Shown: in pieces, positions 14,033 through 20,166 of the stretch
How the letters are laid out: each line of letters starts with the position of its first letter
Position numbering within the stretch: position 1 is the stretch's first letter
DNA from: a virus
Reading direction: 5' to 3' (one strand)
Virus record (IMG/VR): IMGVR_UViG_3300042691_000616
Span: 1-20,166 of that record
Length of the DNA stretch: 20,166 nt
Notes under the pieces: model-generated
Told to the model about the DNA's origin: nothing
The model's input: only the letters and a program-made list of their open reading frames with translations
Database searches by the model: none
Program-made: the position numbers and the translations under genes

Positions 14033-15801
14033 TACTGGTTCCCCATCATTTGCATCATGTAGATGATCTCACCCTTAACGCTATTGTAAACACTGGTTTG
14101 CGCCTGTGTCGGCTCTGGGAGGAGTGAAGAGTACCATGCCTCAAGAGATTGCAGCTCGTTGCCTGGGGGAAAGTCTGGAATATTGCCAGCAATGAACCTG
14201 TGCGATTGATCCTGAAGGTATTCCTGCAACTGATTTTGCAATTTGACTCGGAATGTGACCATGCGCTCTTCGATAAGCTGCTGCGCGAGCTGCGAAGTCT
14301 CTTCGCGTGTCATCCTGTCGCCCTCAGATATTCTGCGGTTTGTCTCTTCCCGAAGCTTAGAGCTGACATAAAACCATGCAGCTTCAGCTTCTTTCGATGC
14401 AGCATCATTAGCGCCTGCAGCCTTGTTGTACCTAAAGGCTGCAGCCACCTGATCATCGACCGCACGAAAGGCTTCGTCCGCCTCGGTTTGGATACTAGCG
14501 GTCAGTTCTTTCCAATCCTTCAACGTCAGGTCACCCTGTGATGCGTTGAGAGTGGCTTGGGTCAAGTTGCCGGTGTCCGCCTTTTGGATCAAGGACGCAT
14601 AAACACTTGGGTTTGTTTCAGCAGCAAACGGGCCAAGAGTGTTGGGGTTCTTGTGCGTGTCAAGGCTCTTGCGCTGCTCTTGGCTCATGGCGTTGCGGCT
14701 ATCTAATATCCTGGTAACCACATCAAGATATTGCTTGCCATTGATCTCCTTAGACGGGTCAATGTTAAAAAGCTGCAAGTCTTTTGCCGTCATCATCCCA
14801 ACAAGACGAGCCGTGAGATCTGCACTGGCTTCCGCAGTGACAGAAACGCCAAACGCTGAATTGTACAGATCGCCATTTTGCTTAGTGACGCGAGCCTCAA
14901 ATTCAGTGCGCATCTCGTCAAGCGCACCATCGATCTTGTTGGCATTGGTCAGCGCTTCGCCAAGCGCCTTTGTCGCAATGTCTGGTCTGGCCATGCCAAG
15001 AACGGTCAGAGTGTAAGCACCATCAGGTCCAAGACCAGAGAGTTCTGCAGCTTCTTCAGCGGTCATTTCTCCAGCATTAACCAGCGCTTGATACTCAAGA
15101 GCAGCGGCAAGTGATAAGGCCTTGCTAGGATCTCCGCCAACGTAACCAAGTGTCACGTTGTCAACGATCTTATTGAGCATCTCCGTATTCACAACCGCCG
15201 CCACTTCTGGCGATATAATCCCAGCGCGGATGTCCGACTCGGTCTCAACTGTTTGAGCAGTCAAAAGCATGGAAGCCATTTCTGCGTTCGTGCGGGGATC
15301 GCTAAGGGTATTGACCAATTCATCCTGCCGAGCTTTTGAAGCAGCAGCGGCTCTGGCCTTGATGTTAGATTCAACAGCATCGCGCAACTGGAACCGCATG
15401 GTTAGTTCTTGCTGGTTGAAGCGGGCGTTGAATGCGTCCGTCATCGATCGGCTGGACAATCCATCCGTCAGGCGATCACGCATTTCCTTGATCGAAACCT
15501 GCCAAGCGCCCGTGCCTTTTTCGTTTAGAACGTCTCCGAGACGCGAGCTTTCTTTCAGGCTATCGGCAAGATTGCGCATCTGCTCTTCAGCGCCAAGCAG
15601 TGCTTCATTGTACTCAATCTTGGCCTCCGCTTCGGCCCGAGCCAGAGCGTACTTATTCACCTGGGTGAAAGCTTCCCCAAGCACTTCACCCTTGCGCAGC
15701 TCTGCCTGCACAAAGACGTTGGGGTCCATTCGCGCCCTGATGCTTGCGCCAGGCGCTTCTGATGTTGCGGCAGCTTCAGAGCGGAAGACCGGGATGCGCA
15801 T
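14032..15801 (-). CDS. Internal virion protein, gp15-like
   Basis: This is a 589-residue, almost wholly helical protein rich in Ala, Glu, Gln and Arg, with no membrane segment or enzymatic motif. Length, helical content and position between a gp14-like protein and larger internal proteins fit the middle ejection protein of T7-like cores (gp15, 747 residues), which forms a periplasmic tube during DNA entry. Local features are an Ala-rich helix at about 45-75, an acidic stretch AGEMTAEEAAELSG near 240, and a C-terminal Gln-rich helix (LQNQLQEYLQDQ). Sequence similarity to gp15 itself is not visible to me, so the call is mostly contextual. AGG lies about eight bases before the ATG; a 3-nt gap follows the preceding gene. 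Confidence 0.7.
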   Translation of the reverse strand: MRIPVFRSEAAATSEAPGASIRARMDPNVFVQAELRKGEVLGEAFTQVNKYALARAEAEAKIEYNEALLGAEEQMRNLADSLKESSRLGDVLNEKGTGAWQVSIKEMRDRLTDGLSSRSMTDAFNARFNQQELTMRFQLRDAVESNIKARAAAASKARQDELVNTLSDPRTNAEMASMLLTAQTVETESDIRAGIISPEVAAVVNTEMLNKIVDNVTLGYVGGDPSKALSLAAALEYQALVNAGEMTAEEAAELSGLGPDGAYTLTVLGMARPDIATKALGEALTNANKIDGALDEMRTEFEARVTKQNGDLYNSAFGVSVTAEASADLTARLVGMMTAKDLQLFNIDPSKEINGKQYLDVVTRILDSRNAMSQEQRKSLDTHKNPNTLGPFAAETNPSVYASLIQKADTGNLTQATLNASQGDLTLKDWKELTASIQTEADEAFRAVDDQVAAAFRYNKAAGANDAASKEAEAAWFYVSSKLREETNRRISEGDRMTREETSQLAQQLIEERMVTFRVKLQNQLQEYLQDQSHRFIAGNIPDFPPGNELQSLEAWYSSLLPEPTQAQTSVYNSVKGEIIYMMQMMGNQ

Positions 15802-15804
15802 GGA

Positions 15805-16326
15805 TTACCTGCCAAACAGTTTATATTCGTAGCCAATCTGAGCAGCTTGGCCGACCGAGCCGATCAGGCTTGCCGTTCCTGCTGCGCGTAGCCCAGACGC
15901 CTGAGCCTGACCGCCCATGCGGGAAAGCTCCGCATTCAGTCTGGCCGACTCTTGCTCGTCTGAGATCTGCATGTTCGTAATCTCTTTGTTGAACTCGGCC
16001 ACATCCTGTTCATACTGGAATTCGCGAGCATTCTCACGCAGTATTTGCAGCGGAGAGCCTTGAGAAATGTCAAATCCGGCAAAGCCAAAGCCAGCCCGCA
16101 CTGCGCCCTGCACGTCTCTCTCAAACGCTTTCTTGCTGCGCTCAGCTTGGGTCAGGAAGTTTGCATTGAAGATCTGGCGCTGACGCTCAAGCAGGTCGAT
16201 GTCGCGCTCAATGATCTTGGCATTGAACTCGCCCGCACGCTGCGCTGCCGCAGCGGCCTTGTCAGATGAGCGCTTGGCTTGCGCCCCACCAAGCAGGGAG
16301 GCTCCAAGGGCTAAGATCTGGAACAT
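15805..16326 (-). CDS. Internal virion protein, gp14-like
   Basis: This is a 173-residue protein. A short hydrophobic N-terminus (MFQILALGASLLGGAQA) is followed by a long charged helix (about 20-75), a central Gly/Phe turn (AGFGFAGFDISQGSP, about 80-94), another helix, and a hydrophobic Gly/Ala end (GLRAAGTASLIGSVGQAAQIGYEY). This matches the layout of the small ejection protein that forms the outer-membrane pore in T7-like phages (gp14, 196 residues). A GTG lies one codon earlier, at 16329. I chose ATG 16326 because GAGG sits six bases before it, while the GTG would leave only three. The ribosome site overlaps the stop of the nozzle gene. Confidence 0.8.
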   Translation of the reverse strand: MFQILALGASLLGGAQAKRSSDKAAAAAQRAGEFNAKIIERDIDLLERQRQIFNANFLTQAERSKKAFERDVQGAVRAGFGFAGFDISQGSPLQILRENAREFQYEQDVAEFNKEITNMQISDEQESARLNAELSRMGGQAQASGLRAAGTASLIGSVGQAAQIGYEYKLFGR

Positions 16327-16334
16327 CACTCACC

Positions 16335-18338
16335 TCATTTGTCGAAGGTGTTCATGCGCGGGAACAGCGCAAGAACCGTTAGTGGGAGCGGCTGAGTTTG
16401 CCGCGCATAGATGCGATCGTCATCGTCAAAGCCGCCTTCGAACTCAACATCCTTGTCGCCGGTGAACAACGGCACAGCCTGGTCCATCGACATGGAGCTG
16501 TCGCGGAAGTAGATGCGGTCAAGCTTGTCCGAGCCGCTCCCGATCTCAGCGCCGACAGTCTCATGCAGTCGAACCGTAATGGCGTGGATGCGCTTGGGCT
16601 TGCCTTGGCTCGTGCCGTCAACAGATCCAGCCTCCAGGCGCAAGGTCTCCATCACGCTGCTGTAGCCGTAGCCGATAGCCGCAACCGTGGTGGAGACGTT
16701 CAGATCCACAGCGCCATTGGCCACCGTCTTGTCCTGGTGGCTTGCGCCGTTGGCCAGGATTGACACCGTCTCGCCCTGCAGGTGGTGCAGGCCAGACAGG
16801 GTGGTCACGGCGCTGCCACTGTAGGCTAGGCCGCTGTCCACAAAGAAAGCGCCAGTGGTCACACCGCCGAAGCTGAATGGCTTCATCAGCTCAATGTACC
16901 GCTTGGTCACGCCGTTGATCGTGCGCTTGACGACCATGTACAGCTCGTCCTCGCCAGTGTCGGTTGGCAACGTGGCAACGCTTTCAACGACCGCTTGGCC
17001 ACCGCTGAAGGTGCCACCGATCACATGCTTGTGAAACGCGACCACCTGCTCCTCGCGGCGGTAGGTCATGCCGACAAGCGTGCCATCAGCTCTCACCATC
17101 CAGATGACGCTGTCAGGCTCTTGCTGGTAGGCGAACTGCGTGATGCCGCCCTCGGTGATATGCTCAGCCAGGATCGACATGTCGGGCGCCTGATAGGCGT
17201 CAGCATTGATGTCACCGACGTACTTGAATTCGCGGATCTTGCGATTGCCGCGCTGCAGAAACAGCGTCACGTCGGCAACCTGCACAGGTTCGATCGGCGC
17301 AGTGCCATAGTTCGAGTACTTGCGGATCAGTGTCGTGGTTGGTGTCACAGGCCCATCGCTGGTGGCCGTCACGACGTATTCGCCGCCAGAGGTGCCAAGG
17401 GTCAGAACCCTGGTGGCCGACAGATAGCGGATCGCGTTTACCTGGTTGGAGGCGATCGTGTAGATCAGCGCGTCATCAGCAGCAGTGCCGACCGTGAAAT
17501 TCAGGTAGTCGCCGTTCTTTGAGAACCACAGCGTCTGCGGGTTGTTGTTGGTGTTTGCAAACACCAGGCGCTGCTCAAAGAAGGTCACCACGCTTGGGCG
17601 GTTGTTTGAACCGCTAAGGCCAGGCGTAGGCGAGCCAGAGATCGTTGCGGTGGCCAGCGTCCAGGCTGCAGATCCAGTGCGCGACAGCACGCGGATGTCG
17701 TAGCTGGGATGCACGATGTACATCGTGTCAGCCGATTGCGCATAGCGCAGGTTGAACAGATCGGCCTCAACATACGGGGTCGAGATCTGGTAGATTTTGT
17801 CAGCCGTGCCGCCCGAGGTGAACGTCGTAAACGCGGTTGTATTGATCGCCGCACCGAACAGATCGGTCAGCGTAAAGGTGTTGGTCGTCGCGTTGGCCAC
17901 AATGTAATTGCGGTCATTCAACTGCGTCATGCCACCGACGCCGGTGATGTAGATCTCTTCGCCGTTGCTGAAGCCGTGCGAGTTGGACGTGATCACACCA
18001 GGGTTGGCCTTCGTCACAGCAGTGATCGTCTTGGCCGAGCCGGTCAGAACCTGCAGGCCATTGCGGTACACCCGCATGGTCTCAGGCCCAAACTCCAAGA
18101 TGTAGGTGTCGCTGGTCTTGAACTGAAACGGGATCAGGCGAGCCTTGGCTGCGCTGTTCTTGACCTCTCCAAGGAACTCAGTGCCTGGCCGGCGGGTTAC
18201 ACCACCGTGCGGCATGACCACCATGTTGGTCAGATCCGACAAACCTTGGCGGTATTTCTCAAGAGTGATTTGGCCCTCAAGCCGTGGCGAGATCTCGCCT
18301 GCAGTGAATGAGCTTAAAGCCGGTGCTGAACGAGCCAT
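16335..18338 (-). CDS. Tail nozzle, tail tubular protein B-like
   Basis: This is a 667-residue tail protein. The N-terminus is diagnostic of the short-tail nozzle family: FTAGEISPRLEGQ (11-23), a DLTNMVVMPHGGVTRRPGTEF block (35-55), then RLIPFQF and a YILEFG strand. The remainder is beta-rich with repeated Gly/Thr strands and includes RPSVVTFFEQRLVFANTN and NAIRYLSATRVLTLGTSGGEYVV, regions typical of the propeller-like part. T7 gp12 is 794 residues, so this is a shorter relative. The nozzle caps the tail and binds fibres, giving the path for ejected proteins and DNA. ATG 18338 overlaps the adaptor stop by one base (TGATG), with GAGG five bases before it. Confidence 0.85.
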   Translation of the reverse strand: MARSAPALSSFTAGEISPRLEGQITLEKYRQGLSDLTNMVVMPHGGVTRRPGTEFLGEVKNSAAKARLIPFQFKTSDTYILEFGPETMRVYRNGLQVLTGSAKTITAVTKANPGVITSNSHGFSNGEEIYITGVGGMTQLNDRNYIVANATTNTFTLTDLFGAAINTTAFTTFTSGGTADKIYQISTPYVEADLFNLRYAQSADTMYIVHPSYDIRVLSRTGSAAWTLATATISGSPTPGLSGSNNRPSVVTFFEQRLVFANTNNNPQTLWFSKNGDYLNFTVGTAADDALIYTIASNQVNAIRYLSATRVLTLGTSGGEYVVTATSDGPVTPTTTLIRKYSNYGTAPIEPVQVADVTLFLQRGNRKIREFKYVGDINADAYQAPDMSILAEHITEGGITQFAYQQEPDSVIWMVRADGTLVGMTYRREEQVVAFHKHVIGGTFSGGQAVVESVATLPTDTGEDELYMVVKRTINGVTKRYIELMKPFSFGGVTTGAFFVDSGLAYSGSAVTTLSGLHHLQGETVSILANGASHQDKTVANGAVDLNVSTTVAAIGYGYSSVMETLRLEAGSVDGTSQGKPKRIHAITVRLHETVGAEIGSGSDKLDRIYFRDSSMSMDQAVPLFTGDKDVEFEGGFDDDDRIYARQTQPLPLTVLALFPRMNTFDK

Positions 18339-18943
18339 CAGAACCTCGATTCGATAAAGTCACTTGCCTCAAGCTTCTGCGGCGCACCTTCGGTCGCATC
18401 AACAAACCGAGCCTCGCGCAGCTTCTCATCATAGAGCGCGGTCACAAGCTGCACGACCGTGGTCGATCCAGTGACAGCATAGGCGATCTCCATCGCCAGA
18501 CGCGCAGCCAAAGCCTCAACCAGGCTGGCATCGTATTCCTGCGGGTCAGTTACCCGCGCAACATATTTGATCCGAGCCGTGCCTTCGTCCGTAAGAAGCT
18601 TACGACCCTCAATGACAAACACCGGGCCTCCGCGATTGGAGAACATGTTGTCTTGCGGGTAGGACAGCGAGCCATTGCTAAACTCAAGCACCCGCAAGCA
18701 GTACGGGTCGGTCGGCAGCGCGTACTGGTAGGAATACCCAAACGCAGGGGTTTGCGTCTCCTGGGCCAGCTCAGCGCGGCGGATTAGGCAATTCCAAGGA
18801 TGGGAGCGAAAGACAGCATCGCGGGCAGATTCATAGCGCTGGTTGACCAGGCGCCCTGCCTTGCTGTTTTCATCGAAGCTAGAAATGTTCGAGCCACCGA
18901 TCATGTTGAGCGCGTAGTTCGCAATATCAACTGTGCTTGTCAT
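18338..18943 (-). CDS. Head-tail adaptor, tail tubular protein A-like
   Basis: This is a 201-residue structural protein of the gp11-like adaptor family. It shows the usual order ANYALNMIGGSNISSFDENSKAG (8-30), RYESARDAVFRSHPWNCLIRRAELA (36-60), the turn YQYALPTDPYCLRVLEF, a GRKLLTDEG strand, and a C-terminal helical part ending with a basic patch. T7 gp11 is 196 residues, so the length agrees. The protein forms the ring joining portal and nozzle. It follows the only non-coding gap of note. AAGGGG, seven bases before the ATG, serves as ribosome site and can also pair in a hairpin (see the regulatory entry). Its stop overlaps the nozzle start. Confidence 0.85.
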   Translation of the reverse strand: MTSTVDIANYALNMIGGSNISSFDENSKAGRLVNQRYESARDAVFRSHPWNCLIRRAELAQETQTPAFGYSYQYALPTDPYCLRVLEFSNGSLSYPQDNMFSNRGGPVFVIEGRKLLTDEGTARIKYVARVTDPQEYDASLVEALAARLAMEIAYAVTGSTTVVQLVTALYDEKLREARFVDATEGAPQKLEASDFIESRF

Positions 18944-18950
18944 CGGATCG

Positions 18951-18989
18951 CCCCTTGTGGTGGTAAGGGGGCAGTTGCCCGCCCCCTTA
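18951..18989 (-). promoter_or_regulatory. Alternative hairpins over the adaptor ribosome binding site
   Basis: In the coding-strand RNA three segments occur in order: AAGGGGGC (18988-18981), GCCCCCTT (18972-18965) and AAGGGG (18956-18951). The middle one can pair with the first (8-9 bp, 8-base loop) or with the third (6 bp, 8-base loop). The third is the probable Shine-Dalgarno of the adaptor gene. One fold exposes it and the other hides it. The function is inferred from sequence only. The first fold is also a GC-rich stem without a following U-run in this direction. Confidence 0.5.
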
Positions 18990-18997
18990 GTTTTTTT
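18964..18997 (+). terminator. Intrinsic terminator pointing against the genes
   Basis: On the plus strand a 9-bp stem, TAAGGGGGC with GCCCCCTTA around an 8-base loop, is followed after one base by seven T residues. This is a textbook intrinsic terminator for plus-strand (antisense) transcription. On the minus strand the A-run comes first and no T-run follows, so it would end sense transcription poorly. The T-run overlaps the stop codon of the cement-like gene. Confidence 0.55.
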
Positions 18998-19457
18998 AGT
19001 CGAGAGCGTACATGATGGTCAGCTCAATGGTGCCGCTGGCAGTAGCACCGCCAAGCGTCACCGTGACCGGCATCCCGTTCGCGTTGGCATCAACCTCAGT
19101 ACCAGAACCCAGAGCCAGAGTGGCAAGGATCGTGGTCTTGGCAGCCGAAGCAGTCGAAGTAGCTGCCAGATAGGCGGCAGCCGACAGCGACACAGCAGCA
19201 CCCGAGTGGTTGGTGTGGGCGCCATAACCAACCGACAGGGTGGTCGAGGAGCCGAGAGCATCATTCGCCAAGAAGCCGGAGATGAGACGAGCATTGTCCG
19301 GCAGGACAAACATCTCAATCACATCGCCCGAAGGCAGCGAGGAGGCCTCATAAGTCCCGTGCGCGATGCGAACACGGCCAGCAAGCTCGTTGGCCTTGTT
19401 CTTAACGGTCGGGTTTGCACGAGTGTTCGTGCGTTGCGCAGAATAAACAGTAGCCAT
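18996..19457 (-). CDS. Putative capsid cement / decoration protein
   Basis: This is a 153-residue beta-rich, Ala/Thr/Gly-rich protein placed directly downstream of the major capsid gene. After a polar N-terminus (about 1-25) come AGRVRIAHGTYEASSLPSGDVIEMFVLPDNARLISGF-type strands, then an Ala/Thr-rich middle and a C-terminal VTLGGATASGTIELTIMYALD strand pair. In BPP-1-like phages the small protein next to the capsid gene is a jelly-roll cement protein on the outside of the shell. Position, size and beta content fit, but I cannot confirm the fold. AAGGAG lies eight bases before the ATG. It is followed by the only structured intergenic region. Confidence 0.7.
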   Translation of the reverse strand: MATVYSAQRTNTRANPTVKNKANELAGRVRIAHGTYEASSLPSGDVIEMFVLPDNARLISGFLANDALGSSTTLSVGYGAHTNHSGAAVSLSAAAYLAATSTASAAKTTILATLALGSGTEVDANANGMPVTVTLGGATASGTIELTIMYALD

Positions 19458-19468
19458 TGCTCTTCTCC

Positions 19469-20166
19469 TTATTCGGTGCAGAGGACTTCAACGACCTTCT
19501 TCTCTTCCATGCGGGTGGCGCCAAGCGTCATCGCATAGTAGATCTGGGTCGCATACGACTTGTCAGCACGCTCATCAATGCGGGCAGTCGGCTCACGGCC
19601 AACAGCCACCTTGATACCGTCCATCGCCCAAGCGAAGACACGGCGAGCAGCCGAACCATCAACACCAAGGCGGTTGGTGACGATGAAGTTGAAGCCAACA
19701 AAGCTGTTGATTTCGCCCATCGCCAGGGCCTTGACGGTGTTGAAGTCCGACGAGGTAACCGTGGTGCTGTTCAGCAGGTTCGTGATCTGCTTCGGCGAGA
19801 CCGCGATGTAGCGCGGGATCGACGGATCAACGTCACCAGCGTCAAGGATTTCCTTGGCCTGGATCAGTTTCGCCAGCGTCAAGCCAGTGGCGCCAGCGGC
19901 GATCTGGTTGGTTGCAGTAGCGAAAGCAGTCGAGGTGCTGCCGTCTTTGCCGGTCAACGCGGTGCCAAGGGCAGCCGAGATGATCACGTCGTCCATCGCA
20001 CGACCCATAGCTGCAGCAGCAGCACGCGAGTAGGTCGAGGTCGGATCGACAAGCAGGCGAACCTTGTCCTGGTCGTCAATCAGGTCGGCATATTCATAGT
20101 CCGACATGGTGACCATACGACGCGAGTGCGGCGTATCAATCAGGGGGGTGTCTGCATGACGCGAGG
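19469..20166 (-). CDS. Major capsid protein (BPP-1-like), N-terminus beyond window edge
   Basis: This is the 3' part of the shell protein gene; the frame stays open through the right edge (about 16 codons before the Met at 20116), so that Met is internal. The visible 232 residues include MSDYEYADLIDDQDKVRLLVDP, a helix-rich AAAAAMGRAMDDVIISAALG, LAKLIQAKEILDAGDVDP, RYIAVSPKQITNLL, GFNFIVTNRLGVDG, RRVFAWAMDGIKVAVG and a C-terminal ATRMEEKKVVEVLCTE. This pattern is that of HK97-fold coat proteins of the Bordetella phage BPP-1 type rather than T7 gp10. The gap to the cement-like gene is 11 nt, and its ribosome site (AAGGAG) lies in that gap. Scaffold and portal genes should lie upstream, outside the window. 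Confidence 0.85.
   Translation of the reverse strand, partial: SRHADTPLIDTPHSRRMVTMSDYEYADLIDDQDKVRLLVDPTSTYSRAAAAAMGRAMDDVIISAALGTALTGKDGSTSTAFATATNQIAAGATGLTLAKLIQAKEILDAGDVDPSIPRYIAVSPKQITNLLNSTTVTSSDFNTVKALAMGEINSFVGFNFIVTNRLGVDGSAARRVFAWAMDGIKVAVGREPTARIDERADKSYATQIYYAMTLGATRMEEKKVVEVLCTE

Overview
The window is a compact, single-direction late module of a tailed double-stranded DNA phage with a short (podovirus) tail. All 24 supported genes lie on the minus strand, so the transcription order runs from base 20166 down to base 1. The phage call rests on the gene order: capsid protein, cement-like protein, short-tail adaptor, nozzle, three to four ejected internal proteins, tail fibre, two S74-chaperone tail proteins, another receptor-binding protein, then a lysis and envelope cassette ending in a GH19 endolysin. 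No integrase, repressor, polymerase, terminase or tRNA is visible, so lifestyle cannot be judged. A lipobox, Sec signal peptides and a GH19 endolysin without signal peptide point to a Gram-negative host. A high-GC aquatic proteobacterium is my guess, with low confidence.

Layout in transcription order. (1) 20166-18996: 3' part of the major capsid gene (BPP-1-like family) and a small cement/decoration candidate. (2) 18989-18951: the only real intergenic structure, with two mutually exclusive hairpins, one covering the ribosome binding site of the next gene. (3) 18943-16335: T7 gp11-like adaptor and gp12-like nozzle. (4) 16326-8232: gp14-, gp15- and gp16-like internal/ejection proteins, plus a 774-residue protein whose C-terminal half resembles HhH-GPD DNA glycosylases, and a 62-residue accessory protein. 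(5) 8228-3812: adhesion module with a T7-type fibre, two paralogous S74 self-processing proteins, a jelly-roll-like tail protein and a 63-residue protein. (6) 3815-1: ten mostly small genes, most exported or membrane-bound, including a lipoprotein, two Sec-exported proteins, holin/spanin candidates, an exported staphylococcal-nuclease-like enzyme and the endolysin (C-terminus cut by the window edge).

Genes are packed tightly: six junctions overlap by 1 nt (TGATG or TAATG), six by 4 nt (ATGA or GTGA), and three have longer overlaps (47, 52 and 107 nt). This implies translationally coupled polycistronic expression from promoters outside the window. I saw no convincing promoter inside it. The gene products would build the shell, attach and form the short tail, deliver DNA, bind the host surface, and then open the envelope. 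The combination of a BPP-1-like capsid with T7-like tail and core proteins indicates mosaic ancestry.
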